NCBI RefSeq assembly: GCF_900107935.1
Contig: NZ_FNVG01000030.1
Location: 1-49,450 of the forward strand
Source: Vibrio hangzhouensis
GTDB taxonomy: Bacteria; Pseudomonadota; Gammaproteobacteria; Enterobacterales; Vibrionaceae
DNA length: 49,450 nt
Direction of reading: 5' to 3'
A program made the position numbers and the translations under genes. Numbering within the stretch: the first letter of the stretch is position 1; each line of letters opens with the position of its first letter. This document shows, piece after piece, positions 17,847-25,960 of this stretch. The notes beneath the pieces are model-generated. The model worked only from the letters and a program-made list of their open reading frames with translations. It made no database searches and had not been told where the DNA came from.

Positions 17847-18408
17847 GGATACTTCTTTCGTCATAAGGCTAACGCTGTTTTCTTTGCTTTGCACATTACT
17901 GCAATTGCCAGTACTTCAAACCATAGTCGAATGGGATAAATTGGCGATCTATTCGGGTCAATGGTGGCGGATAGTAACAGGAAATTTCTCCCATACCAAC
18001 CTCGCTCATATGGCGATGAATCTGGCGGGACTGTGGGTGATCTGTTACCTATTCCGTCCAGCTGTTCGCTCGACATTATGGGTAATTGGTGTAAGCGCAA
18101 CCTTCATCGGTCTCGCCCTGCTACTTACCAACATCACCCACTACCTTGGGCTCTCAGGGGTATTGCATGCCGTATTTGCATATTGGGCACTTAGCGAAGC
18201 GCTAGAGGGAAGAAAATCCAGTTGGCTGTTAGTGGCAGGCGTTGTCGGGAAAGTCGCATGGGAGGGCGTCTACGGAGCGTCAGAGGCTACATCACAACTC
18301 ATCGAGGCCTCTGTTGCCACACAAGCCCACGCCGTTGGAATGGTCGTAGGCCTGTTAATGGCATTACTGCACTATGTGCGTAATCATCATTTACAACACA
18401 ATTCGTGA
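17845..18408 (+). CDS. rrtA: Rhombosortase (rhomboid-like intramembrane serine protease)
   Basis: 187 residues with about six hydrophobic segments. The rhomboid catalytic serine is in GLSGVLHAVF (S104) and the catalytic histidine in QAHAVGMVVGLL (H162); the HTNLAHMAMNLAGLW stretch (50-64) is the conserved early block. The short size and these motifs identify rhombosortase, which removes the GlyGly-CTERM tail of exported proteins and supports their surface anchoring. No GlyGly-CTERM substrate is encoded in this window. The start codon lies within the first codons of the divergent DTW gene. The 3' end overlaps comEA by 18 nt on the opposite strand. Confidence 0.88.
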   Translation: MDTSFVIRLTLFSLLCTLLQLPVLQTIVEWDKLAIYSGQWWRIVTGNFSHTNLAHMAMNLAGLWVICYLFRPAVRSTLWVIGVSATFIGLALLLTNITHYLGLSGVLHAVFAYWALSEALEGRKSSWLLVAGVVGKVAWEGVYGASEATSQLIEASVATQAHAVGMVVGLLMALLHYVRNHHLQHNS

Positions 18409-18687
18409 CCGGTTTTTCTCAACCGTTGCACTGCCAATACCCTTTACCTGAGTCAGCTCATCAATAGACTTAAACTCGCCGTGTTTATCCCGATACTCGA
18501 CGATGTCTTTGGCTTTTTCCATTCCGACACCTTTGAGCAGTTCGGCCAGTTCTTCCGGATCCGCCTGATTGATGTTAACTGTAATTTCAATACCTTCCAG
18601 TTTATTAGCATCAGCCGCTTGCGTCATGGCAGCAGGCAAAAGTGCACATAGCATTAATAGCCCCAGTGACCATAGTTTTTTCATCAT
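18391..18687 (-). CDS. comEA: ComEA-type periplasmic DNA-uptake protein
   Basis: 98 residues: a signal peptide (about 1-24, ending AMTQA) followed by a helix-hairpin-helix domain (about 35-98: VNINQADPEELAELLKGVG and VKGIGSATVEKNR). ComEA binds incoming double-stranded DNA in the periplasm and pulls it in by a ratchet during natural transformation; in Vibrio cholerae the gene also sits next to ppiD. The start at 18687 (MMKKLW) follows an AAGGAA site; the longer frame from 18723 has no good site. It is expected to respond to the chitin/TfoX competence pathway, but no site for that was identified here. Confidence 0.87.
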   Translation of the reverse strand: MMKKLWSLGLLMLCALLPAAMTQAADANKLEGIEITVNINQADPEELAELLKGVGMEKAKDIVEYRDKHGEFKSIDELTQVKGIGSATVEKNRSRIVL

Positions 18688-18766
18688 AGTTCCTTGCATG
18701 TGATGGACAGAGATTTCCAACATACCGGAAACGGGACACGAGAAAAGACTGAGTTAGAAAAAACAA

Positions 18767-18793
18767 AACGGACCGCAAAGGCGGTCCGTTTTT
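18767..18793 (-). terminator. Terminator of ppiD
   Basis: A perfect 10-bp stem (AACGGACCGC / GCGGTCCGTT) with a 4-nt loop is flanked by A-rich and T-rich runs. It lies 58 nt after the ppiD stop codon and upstream of comEA. Confidence 0.88.
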
Positions 18794-18850
18794 AGTAGCA
18801 TATCAATTACAGCCAATCATGACAAAGTCATTGGCTCACTGTGCTAGCCC

Positions 18851-20710
18851 TTATTGAGCATCAAGAAAATACTCAATGTCGGTGTTTGTACGCAAGATGG
18901 CTAACACTGAAGTCAAATCTTGTTGAGACGCCTCGCGCTCCATCTGTGCACCGATTTGCTCGTTATAAGCGGCATTGTACTCAGACGCTACTTTGCTTAG
19001 CTCAACAACTACGATGTTGCCTTCCATATCCTTCGTCTGTGCGAAATTAGCAGCACCGTCTTCAGGCTTACTCATAGCAAACACTGTACCAGCCAGTGCA
19101 GAACTGCGATCAATGGACTCAAGCTCGCCGAAGCTCAAACCGTTCGCATTCATCGCGTCCTGTTTGCCTTCTTTTAGTTCATTGACAAGCTGAACACCCA
19201 GCTCCATCGCTGCTTGCTCACCTTTCACTTTAGCAAGCTGAGTTTCTACTCGCTCTTTTACATCTTCAAGTGGCAGTACCGTTTGCGCACGTACATCATC
19301 AACACGGACGACGATGATGTGCTCTGGCGCTACTTCCATCACTTCTGAGTTCAGGCCATCTTCTTTCACTTCAGGAGAAAGCAGCGCTTCCATCACTGCA
19401 GGTGATCTAAGAATTTCTGGAGCATCCATCTGAGAAATAAAGTCTGTTGTCACGACTTTCTGGCTTACAGCTTTAGCGGCATCATCCAGCGAATCTGGGT
19501 ATTCAAACGCCACTTTCTCCAGCTCATTTTGTAGACTGTAGAATTCATCTACTGCGACCTGGTCTTTCAGCTCAGCGATGATCTCATCTTTCACTTCAGC
19601 TAAAGGCTTAGACTCAGATGCTTTGATAGCGTCAAGTTTAATGATGTGGTAACCAAAGTCTGATTTCACCAGACCGGTGCGCTCACCCACATTCTTCAGA
19701 GCAAAGGCCGCTTCTTCAAATGCAGGATCCATCACATCACGTTCGATCCAGCCCAGAGAACCGCCTTCCTCAGCGCTGCCGATATCTTCAGATTTCTCTT
19801 CCGCTACCGTCGCAAAGTCTGCTCCTGCGTTTAACTCATCAAGAATCGCCTGAGCTTTTGCTTCATCATCACCTTGAACCAGAATATGGCTAACTTGACG
19901 TTGCTCTGATGTAGAGTACTTATCCAGGTGCTCATCGTAGTATTGCGCGATATCCGCGTCAGTGACTTCAACCTGAGCTTTTAGTGCCTCTGCAGACAAC
20001 TCGATGTAGGCTACTTTCACTTGTTCTGGGCGAGTAAACTGTGCAGGGTTCTCATCGTAGTACTGCTGAATTTCTTCGGCTGTGATTTCTGCTTGCTTCG
20101 AGAACTCTGCCAAAGAAAGTGTCAGCGTTCTAATGTCGCGAGTTTGCGTCAGCAGTTTGCTTTGCAGTTCAATCTCACTAGGAAGAGTAAACTCACTGCC
20201 TTGTAGGGCCGACAGCAGTTGGTTACGAACCAGGTCACGACGAAGGTACTCAGCAAAGCTGTCAACAGTGAAACCGGCGCGACGCAGTGTTGCCTGATAA
20301 ATCTCCTGGTCAAATCTACCTTCGTTTTGGAACTGAGGCATTTCGAGGATCATTTGACGAATTTGGTCATCACTGATGCGCAAACCCAACGACTCGGCAT
20401 GCTGCTCAAGCAACACGTCGTTAATCATGCGGTCCAGAACTGATTTACGGAAAGAGGCAACATAGCTAGGGTCTGCCAGTAATGTCGAGAAGTAGTCACC
20501 CAGCTGCGACTGCATGCGGTTACGTTCGTTTTGATACGCTTGCTCGAACTCACCACGACCAATTTCTACATTACCCACTTTCGCAGCGGTATTACCGATG
20601 CCGCCAGCGATATAGCTTCCTACACCGGCAAAAACAAAAGACAGAATAATGAGTCCCAGGATAATTTTAACCGCGATACTATTCACGCCTTCGCGAATTC
20701 GCTCCATCAT
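18851..20710 (-). CDS. ppiD: Periplasmic folding chaperone / peptidyl-prolyl isomerase PpiD
   Basis: 619 residues from ATG 20710 (MMERIREGVNSIAVKI), close to E. coli PpiD (623). One N-terminal membrane anchor (about 15-38) is followed by a SurA-like N-terminal chaperone region and a parvulin domain (about 238-338: QVSHILVQ, GGSLGWIERDVMDPAFEEAAF, SDFGYHIIKL). It assists folding of proteins leaving the SecYEG channel. An ORF extension to 20794 is possible, but its first codons are the terminator hairpin of hupB, so the shorter start is right. A GGAGAG site precedes the ATG. Confidence 0.95.
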   Translation of the reverse strand: MMERIREGVNSIAVKIILGLIILSFVFAGVGSYIAGGIGNTAAKVGNVEIGRGEFEQAYQNERNRMQSQLGDYFSTLLADPSYVASFRKSVLDRMINDVLLEQHAESLGLRISDDQIRQMILEMPQFQNEGRFDQEIYQATLRRAGFTVDSFAEYLRRDLVRNQLLSALQGSEFTLPSEIELQSKLLTQTRDIRTLTLSLAEFSKQAEITAEEIQQYYDENPAQFTRPEQVKVAYIELSAEALKAQVEVTDADIAQYYDEHLDKYSTSEQRQVSHILVQGDDEAKAQAILDELNAGADFATVAEEKSEDIGSAEEGGSLGWIERDVMDPAFEEAAFALKNVGERTGLVKSDFGYHIIKLDAIKASESKPLAEVKDEIIAELKDQVAVDEFYSLQNELEKVAFEYPDSLDDAAKAVSQKVVTTDFISQMDAPEILRSPAVMEALLSPEVKEDGLNSEVMEVAPEHIIVVRVDDVRAQTVLPLEDVKERVETQLAKVKGEQAAMELGVQLVNELKEGKQDAMNANGLSFGELESIDRSSALAGTVFAMSKPEDGAANFAQTKDMEGNIVVVELSKVASEYNAAYNEQIGAQMEREASQQDLTSVLAILRTNTDIEYFLDAQ

Positions 20711-20763
20711 AATTTTATTACTCTCCAGATAGGAAGGGTTTCTACTGTTTGGGATAATATCAG

Positions 20764-20794
20764 AAAAAGAAATGCGCATCAGTAAGATGCGCAT
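20764..20794 (-). terminator. Terminator of hupB
   Basis: A perfect 9-bp inverted repeat (ATGCGCATC / GATGCGCAT, arms 20772-20780 and 20786-20794) is followed on the minus strand by a T-rich tail (TTCTTTTTC). It is about 98 nt after the hupB stop codon. Confidence 0.82.
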
Positions 20795-20891
20795 ATTTAA
20801 AAAAAGTTCGACGTAATTTGTCGTTTAAGCGTTCTGAAAGCTTAATTTTTGTCCAGTTGATGCAAGAATTGCGAGCAACCGTAACAAATGA

Positions 20892-21164
20892 TTAGTTACA
20901 AGCGTCTTTAAGCGCTTTACCTGCTTTGAATGCAGGAACTTTAGCTTCAGAGATTTGGATCTCTTCACCAGTTTTTGGGTTACGGCCTGTACGTGCTGCA
21001 CGAGTACGTACGCTGAATGTACCGAAGCCAACTAGAGCTACTTGATCACCCTCTTCAAGAGTCGTGCTTACTGCTTCGATGAAAGCGTCTAATGCACGGC
21101 CAGCTGATGCTTTAGATAGATCTGCGTTCTCTGCGATTTTTTCCACTAATTGCGTTTTGTTCAC
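20892..21164 (-). CDS. hupB: DNA-binding protein HU-beta
   Basis: 90 residues, the standard length of HU. The family signature VGFGTFSVRTRAARTGRNPKTGE (about 45-67) covers the DNA-intercalating arm with its conserved RNP. HU wraps and bends chromosomal DNA and assists replication and transcription. The position between lon and ppiD is that of hupB in E. coli and Vibrio. It has its own upstream region (about 190 bp) and terminator. Confidence 0.97.
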   Translation of the reverse strand: MNKTQLVEKIAENADLSKASAGRALDAFIEAVSTTLEEGDQVALVGFGTFSVRTRAARTGRNPKTGEEIQISEAKVPAFKAGKALKDACN

Positions 21165-21207
21165 TGTGTTTCCCCTTTATGTTACCGAATTGTTATTTTT
21201 AAAAAGG

Positions 21208-21285
21208 TAACGTTAGTTCCATTCTCGTAGTTAAGACTCTAAGCCTTGTCTATCAAGGGCTTCAGAGTTACATAGCTAACGTTAG
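21208..21285. promoter_or_regulatory. Repeated TAACGTTAG motif upstream of hupB
   Basis: The sequence TAACGTTAG occurs at 21208-21216 and again at 21277-21285 (the second within the palindrome CTAACGTTAG), 69 bp apart, in the region upstream of hupB. The function is unknown; a regulator binding as two dimers would fit, chance is also possible. Confidence 0.35.
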
Positions 21286-21291
21286 TGCTAC

Positions 21292-21328
21292 AAAAAAACG
21301 CTGACAAGCTTTTTTTGCTTATCAGCGC
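21292..21328 (-). terminator. Terminator of lon
   Basis: An 11-bp stem with one mismatch (CGCTGA-AAGC / GCTT-TCAGCG, arms 21299-21309 and 21317-21327) and an A7/T7 loop is followed on the minus strand by seven T. It is 31 nt after the lon stop codon. Confidence 0.92.
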
Positions 21329-21358
21329 ATTTCTTTTACCTAAATTTGCAGCAAATCA

Positions 21359-23710
21359 CTATTTTACAGCTTCAAATGACGCTCCAAGCGGTGCTCGCTC
21401 CAGGGCAACTTCCAGTACTTCGTCGATCCACTGTACCGGAATTACCTTAAGATCGGCGATAACGTTGTCAGGAATCTCTTCCAAATCACGTTCATTATCC
21501 TTAGGAATCAGCACCGTTTTGATGCCACCGCGATGGGCTGCCAACAGTTTTTCCTTCAGACCACCAATCGGTAACACTTCACCACGAAGGGTGATTTCAC
21601 CCGTCATGGCCACTTCCGCTTTAACAGGGTTACCCGTCAGACTAGAAACCAGTGCGGTGCACATCGCGATACCCGCACTTGGACCATCTTTAGGCGTCGC
21701 GCCCTCTGGTACATGCACATGGATGTCACGTTTTTCATAAAAGTCGGTGTTGATGCCCAGTTTTTCAGCACGTGAACGAACGACCGTCATTGCAGCCTGA
21801 ATCGACTCCTGCATCACATCACCCAGCGAGCCAGTTTGAGTCAGCTTACCTTTGCCCACCATCGATTCTGTTTCGATAGTCAACAAGTCACCACCTACTT
21901 CTGTCCACGCCAGACCCGTCACCTGACCGATTCGATTACTGTCATCCGCTTTGCCGAAATCGAAACGCTGTACGCCCAGATACTCTTTTAGATTGTCCTG
22001 GTTGACCGTGACTTTCTTCAGTTTCGGGTCGAGCAAAATGTTCTTCACCGCTTTGCGACAAATCTTAGAGATCTCACGCTCTAAGCTACGCACGCCCGCT
22101 TCACGGGTGTAGTAACGAATGATGCCGATGATGGCGGAATCTTCGATCTCAATTTCGTGAGGTTTCAAACCATTACGCTGCACCTGCTTCGACACCAGGT
22201 GGCGAGTCGCAATGTTCAACTTCTCGTCTTCGGTATAGCCAGACAGGCGAATCACTTCCATACGGTCTAGAAGTGGACCTGGAATATTCATCGAATTCGA
22301 TGTCGCAACAAACATAACGTCCGACAGATCGTAATCCACCTCTAAGTAGTGGTCGTTAAACGCATTGTTCTGCTCCGGGTCAAGAACCTCAAGCAGTGCT
22401 GACGATGGATCACCACGCATATCCGATGACATCTTATCAATCTCATCAAGTAGGAATAGCGGGTTCTTCACACCAACTTTCGACATCTTCTGGATAAGCT
22501 TACCAGGCATCGAACCAATGTAAGTACGGCGGTGACCACGGATTTCCGCTTCATCACGCACGCCGCCAAGCGCCATACGAACGTATTTACGGCCCGTAGC
22601 AGCGGCGATAGAACGACCTAACGATGTTTTACCAACGCCCGGAGGACCAACAAGGCAAAGAATTGGGCCTTTGAGTTTGTTGATGCGATTTTGCACCGCC
22701 AAGTACTCTAGAATACGCTCTTTCACACGCTCCAGACCGTAGTGGTCTTCGTTAAGCACCTCTTCCGCTTTGGCAAGATTCTTCTTCACTTTAGAGCGCT
22801 TAGCCCAAGGCACACCGACCATCCAATCGATATAGCTGCGAACCACCGTTGCTTCGGCTGACATCGGCGACATCATTTTGAGCTTATGCAACTCTTGCTC
22901 TGTCTTCTCTTTTGCCTCTGCCGGCATTTTCGATTCTTCGATCTTAGCCTTCAGGGTCTCAAACTCATCCGGTGCGTCATCCAGATCGCCAAGTTCCTTC
23001 TGAATCGCTTTCATTTGCTCATTCAGATAATACTCGCGCTGCGACTTTTCCATCTGTTTCTTAACACGGCCACGAATGCGTTTCTCAACTTGCAACAAGT
23101 CGATTTCTGACTCCATTTGGCCCATTAAGAACTCTAAACGTTCAGTGACATCTAATAGCTCGAGCACTTGTTGTTTGTCAGCCAGTTTTAGAGGCATATG
23201 TGCAGCGATGGTATCAGCAAGACGCGCTGCTTCATCGATGCCGCTTAGTGACGTCAGAACTTCAGGCGGGATCTTTTTGTTGAGCTTGATGAAGCCTTCG
23301 AACTGATCGATGGCACTGCGCACAATCACTTCCTCTTCACGCTCTTCAAGCTCAGGAGTAATCAGGTATTCAGCATCGGCGACGAAGAACTCTTCATCGC
23401 GATAGTTATTAATTTTTGCACGCTGCTGACCTTCTACGAGTACTTTCACTGTACCGTCAGGAAGCTTTAGAAGCTGTAAAATGGTCGCAACTGTGCCTGT
23501 TGTGAATAGATCATCGATTTTAGGCTCTTCAGTATCTGCTTCTTTTTGAGCCACCAGGAGTACTTGTTTGTCATTATCCATCGCTGCTTCAAGGCAGCTG
23601 ATAGATTTTTCGCGGCCAACAAACAAAGGAATCACCATGTGTGGGTAGACCACAACGTCGCGCAGAGGCAATACCGGTATTTCGATACGCTCGGAACGTT
23701 CCAAGTTCAT
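21359..23710 (-). CDS. lon: ATP-dependent protease La (Lon)
   Basis: 783 residues (E. coli Lon 784). Order: N-terminal substrate domain (about 1-300), AAA+ module with Walker A GPPGVGKTSLG near residue 355 and Walker B FLLDEIDKM, and the Ser-Lys protease domain with PKDGPSAGIAMCTALVS (catalytic Ser near 678) and the downstream catalytic Lys in GGLKEKLLAA. It degrades misfolded and regulatory proteins in the cytoplasm. It follows clpX after a strong terminator and carries its own sigma-32-type promoter, so it is an independent heat-shock unit. Confidence 0.98.
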   Translation of the reverse strand: MNLERSERIEIPVLPLRDVVVYPHMVIPLFVGREKSISCLEAAMDNDKQVLLVAQKEADTEEPKIDDLFTTGTVATILQLLKLPDGTVKVLVEGQQRAKINNYRDEEFFVADAEYLITPELEEREEEVIVRSAIDQFEGFIKLNKKIPPEVLTSLSGIDEAARLADTIAAHMPLKLADKQQVLELLDVTERLEFLMGQMESEIDLLQVEKRIRGRVKKQMEKSQREYYLNEQMKAIQKELGDLDDAPDEFETLKAKIEESKMPAEAKEKTEQELHKLKMMSPMSAEATVVRSYIDWMVGVPWAKRSKVKKNLAKAEEVLNEDHYGLERVKERILEYLAVQNRINKLKGPILCLVGPPGVGKTSLGRSIAAATGRKYVRMALGGVRDEAEIRGHRRTYIGSMPGKLIQKMSKVGVKNPLFLLDEIDKMSSDMRGDPSSALLEVLDPEQNNAFNDHYLEVDYDLSDVMFVATSNSMNIPGPLLDRMEVIRLSGYTEDEKLNIATRHLVSKQVQRNGLKPHEIEIEDSAIIGIIRYYTREAGVRSLEREISKICRKAVKNILLDPKLKKVTVNQDNLKEYLGVQRFDFGKADDSNRIGQVTGLAWTEVGGDLLTIETESMVGKGKLTQTGSLGDVMQESIQAAMTVVRSRAEKLGINTDFYEKRDIHVHVPEGATPKDGPSAGIAMCTALVSSLTGNPVKAEVAMTGEITLRGEVLPIGGLKEKLLAAHRGGIKTVLIPKDNERDLEEIPDNVIADLKVIPVQWIDEVLEVALERAPLGASFEAVK

Positions 23711-23744
23711 ATTATTCTCTCTTCCGCATAGTATTATTTTCAGT

Positions 23745-23771
23745 ATATGGGGGCGTATTCGTTGGATTCAA
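23745..23771 (-). promoter_or_regulatory. Sigma-32-type heat-shock promoter of lon
   Basis: Reading the minus strand, TTGAAT (23771-23766), a 13-bp spacer and CCCCATAT (23752-23745) match the sigma-32 consensus (CTTGAAA, 13-15 bp, CCCCATNT). The E. coli lon promoter has the same TTGAAT and CCCCATATACTG elements. The predicted start of transcription is near 23738, about 28 nt upstream of the ATG. Confidence 0.85.
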
Positions 23772-23780
23772 TAAAGAAAT

Positions 23781-23812
23781 AAAAAAAGGAGGTATCAAAT
23801 ACCTCCTTTTTA
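23781..23812 (-). terminator. Terminator of clpX
   Basis: A perfect 8-bp core stem (GGAGGTAT / ATACCTCC), extended by A:T pairs, with a 3-nt loop, and a seven-T run on the minus strand. It is about 20 nt after clpX and 10 bp upstream of the lon -35 element. Confidence 0.93.
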
Positions 23813-23827
23813 CATGAGCTTCGCAAT

Positions 23828-25108
23828 TTACTCTGCGCCGGCCACCTGATTGTCACTGTTTGTATAGATAAGTAGTGGTTCTGACTCACCATTTATCACA
23901 CTTTCATCAATAACAACTTTGCTGACGTCTGTCGCAGACGGCAATTCGTACATCGTCTCCAACAGCACGCCTTCAAGAATTGAACGCAGACCACGAGCAC
24001 CTGTTTTACGCTCCATCGCTTTTTTAGCAATAGCACGCAATGCATCTTCACGGAACTCTAATTCAACCCCTTCAAGATCGAACAACGCGCCATACTGTTT
24101 CGTCAGGGCGTTCTTCGGCTCATTCAGGATTTGAATCAACGCATCTTCGTCCAGCTCTGTCAGTGTTGTTGTCACTGGCAGACGACCAATGAACTCTGGA
24201 ATCAGACCATATTTTACAAGATCTTCTGGCTCAACCTGAGTGAACAGCTCACCGACTGTCTTGGTTTCGTCTTTAGAACGAACTTCAGCACCAAAACCGA
24301 TACCTGTGCCTGTCGCTACACGTTGGTCGATGACTTTGTCCAGACCGGCAAACGCACCACCACAGATGAACAGGATCTTAGAAGTATCTACTTGCAAGAA
24401 TTCTTGTTGCGGATGCTTTCGACCACCTTGTGGTGGAACGGAAGCAATCGTACCTTCAACCAGTTTCAATAGTGCTTGCTGTACACCTTCGCCTGACACG
24501 TCACGCGTGATAGACGGGTTTTCCGCTTTACGTGAAATCTTGTCTATTTCATCAATATAGACAATACCACGTTCAGCTTTTGCTACGTCGTAGTCGCACT
24601 TTTGCAGTAGTTTTTGAATGATGTTCTCTACGTCTTCACCAACATAACCCGCTTCGGTTAATGTTGTTGCATCGGCCATAGTGAATGGAACATCAAGGAA
24701 ACGTGCAAGCGTCTCTGCAAGTAGGGTTTTACCACTACCTGTAGGACCAATAAGAAGAATGTTACTCTTACCGAGTTCTACGCCGTCAGCTGTTGTGTCA
24801 CCATTACGTAAACGCTTGTAGTGGTTATATACAGCGACTGAGAGAACTTTTTTCGCGTAATCTTGACCGATTACATAATCGTCGAGGTGCGCGCGAATGT
24901 CTCTTGGCGTTGGCAACGCTTCAGATTCCTTCTTCGGCAGCACATCTTTGATCTCTTCGCGGATGATATCGTTACATAAATCAACGCACTCATCGCAAAT
25001 GTAAACAGACGGACCCGCGATTAGCTTGCGAACTTCGTGCTGACTTTTACCACAGAAAGAGCAATACAGCAGTTTACCGCTACCACCCTCTTTGCTTTTA
25101 TCTGTCAT
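23828..25108 (-). CDS. clpX: ATP-dependent Clp protease ATP-binding subunit ClpX
   Basis: 426 residues, AAA+ unfoldase that feeds ClpP. An N-terminal zinc domain with four Cys (C15, C18, C37, C40: YCSFCGKS and YICDECVDLC), Walker A GPTGSGKT, Walker B IVYIDEIDKI, and the pore loop GYVGEDVE are present. The IGF loop that docks with ClpP is visible as TGIGFGAEVRSK. It follows clpP after a 123-bp gap that contains a long inverted repeat and no T-run terminator. Confidence 0.98.
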   Translation of the reverse strand: MTDKSKEGGSGKLLYCSFCGKSQHEVRKLIAGPSVYICDECVDLCNDIIREEIKDVLPKKESEALPTPRDIRAHLDDYVIGQDYAKKVLSVAVYNHYKRLRNGDTTADGVELGKSNILLIGPTGSGKTLLAETLARFLDVPFTMADATTLTEAGYVGEDVENIIQKLLQKCDYDVAKAERGIVYIDEIDKISRKAENPSITRDVSGEGVQQALLKLVEGTIASVPPQGGRKHPQQEFLQVDTSKILFICGGAFAGLDKVIDQRVATGTGIGFGAEVRSKDETKTVGELFTQVEPEDLVKYGLIPEFIGRLPVTTTLTELDEDALIQILNEPKNALTKQYGALFDLEGVELEFREDALRAIAKKAMERKTGARGLRSILEGVLLETMYELPSATDVSKVVIDESVINGESEPLLIYTNSDNQVAGAE

Positions 25109-25159
25109 TCGCTAACCTCTTAGCCTTTACTTTCTATGTTTTGAGTGTATATCAATTTA

Positions 25160-25207
25160 GACCAAATTGCGCCCGTGAATTTGTATTTCAAGGGAGACAA
25201 TTTGGTC
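25160..25207 (-). repeat. Long-loop inverted repeat between clpP and clpX
   Basis: Perfect 10-bp arms GACCAAATTG (25160-25169) and CAATTTGGTC (25198-25207) enclose 28 nt. It covers almost half the intergenic region. No T-run follows, so it may be a processing or attenuation structure, or an operator. Confidence 0.7.
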
Positions 25208-25231
25208 AATAATCACTCAAACGATTATAGA

Positions 25232-25855
25232 TTAACCACGATGGGTCAATACTTCGTCGATAATGCCGTATTCAGCAGCCTGAACAGCTGACATAAAGTT
25301 GTCACGGTCAGTATCTTTTTCAACCACTTCGAGTGGTTGACCCGAGTGTTCAGCCAACAATTTGTTGAGCTTCTCTTTGATAGTCAGGATTTCTTGCGCG
25401 TGGATTTGAATATCCGACGCCTGACCCTGGAATCCACCCAATGGCTGGTGAATCATCACTCGAGAGTTTGGTAGCGCAAAACGCTTACCTGGAGCACCAC
25501 CTGCCAGAAGAAATGCACCCATGGAACAAGCTTGACCAGTACACAGCGTGCTAACGTTAGGTTTGATAAACTGCATGGTATCGTAAATAGACATACCCGC
25601 TGTCACGCTGCCGCCTGGTGAGTTAATGTAGAGGAAGATATCTTTGTCAGGATTTTCTGATTCAAGAAAAAGCATTTGGGCAACGATTAAGTTCGCCATG
25701 TTGTCTTCCACTTGACCAGTCAAGAAAATGATTCGTTCTTTTAATAGTCGCGAATAAATATCGTAAGAGCGTTCACCACGGGAAGTCTGTTCAACCACCA
25801 TAGGTACTAGCGCGTTCATAATTGGCGACATTGCATTTTTTTCTTGGTAGCTCAT
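25232..25855 (-). CDS. clpP: ATP-dependent Clp protease proteolytic subunit ClpP
   Basis: 207 residues, the length of E. coli ClpP including its short propeptide. The Ser-His-Asp triad is visible: Ser in GQACSMGAFLLAGG (about S111), His in RVMIHQPLGG (about H136) and Asp in VEKDTDRDNFMS (about D185). It forms the tetradecameric barrel with ClpX or ClpA. It lies downstream of tig after 105 bp, and two small hairpins in that gap separate the two. Confidence 0.98.
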   Translation of the reverse strand: MSYQEKNAMSPIMNALVPMVVEQTSRGERSYDIYSRLLKERIIFLTGQVEDNMANLIVAQMLFLESENPDKDIFLYINSPGGSVTAGMSIYDTMQFIKPNVSTLCTGQACSMGAFLLAGGAPGKRFALPNSRVMIHQPLGGFQGQASDIQIHAQEILTIKEKLNKLLAEHSGQPLEVVEKDTDRDNFMSAVQAAEYGIIDEVLTHRG

Positions 25856-25881
25856 ATTCTTATGTCCCTAAAATAAATGGC

Positions 25882-25938
25882 CCGGATGATAAACATCATA
25901 CGGACCATTGTTAGCAGAGAAGTTGACTCTAAGTCAAC
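25882..25938 (-). repeat. Two hairpins between tig and clpP
   Basis: Arms 25882-25890 / 25895-25903 (CCGGATGAT / ATCATACGG, one mismatch, AAAC loop) are followed on the minus strand by a T-rich stretch (ATTTATTTT), which could give partial termination. A second 7-bp hairpin (GTTGACT / AGTCAAC) is at 25922-25938. They may reduce tig read-through into clpP. Confidence 0.55.
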
Positions 25939-25960
25939 CTTCTATACAAGATATTGCTTA

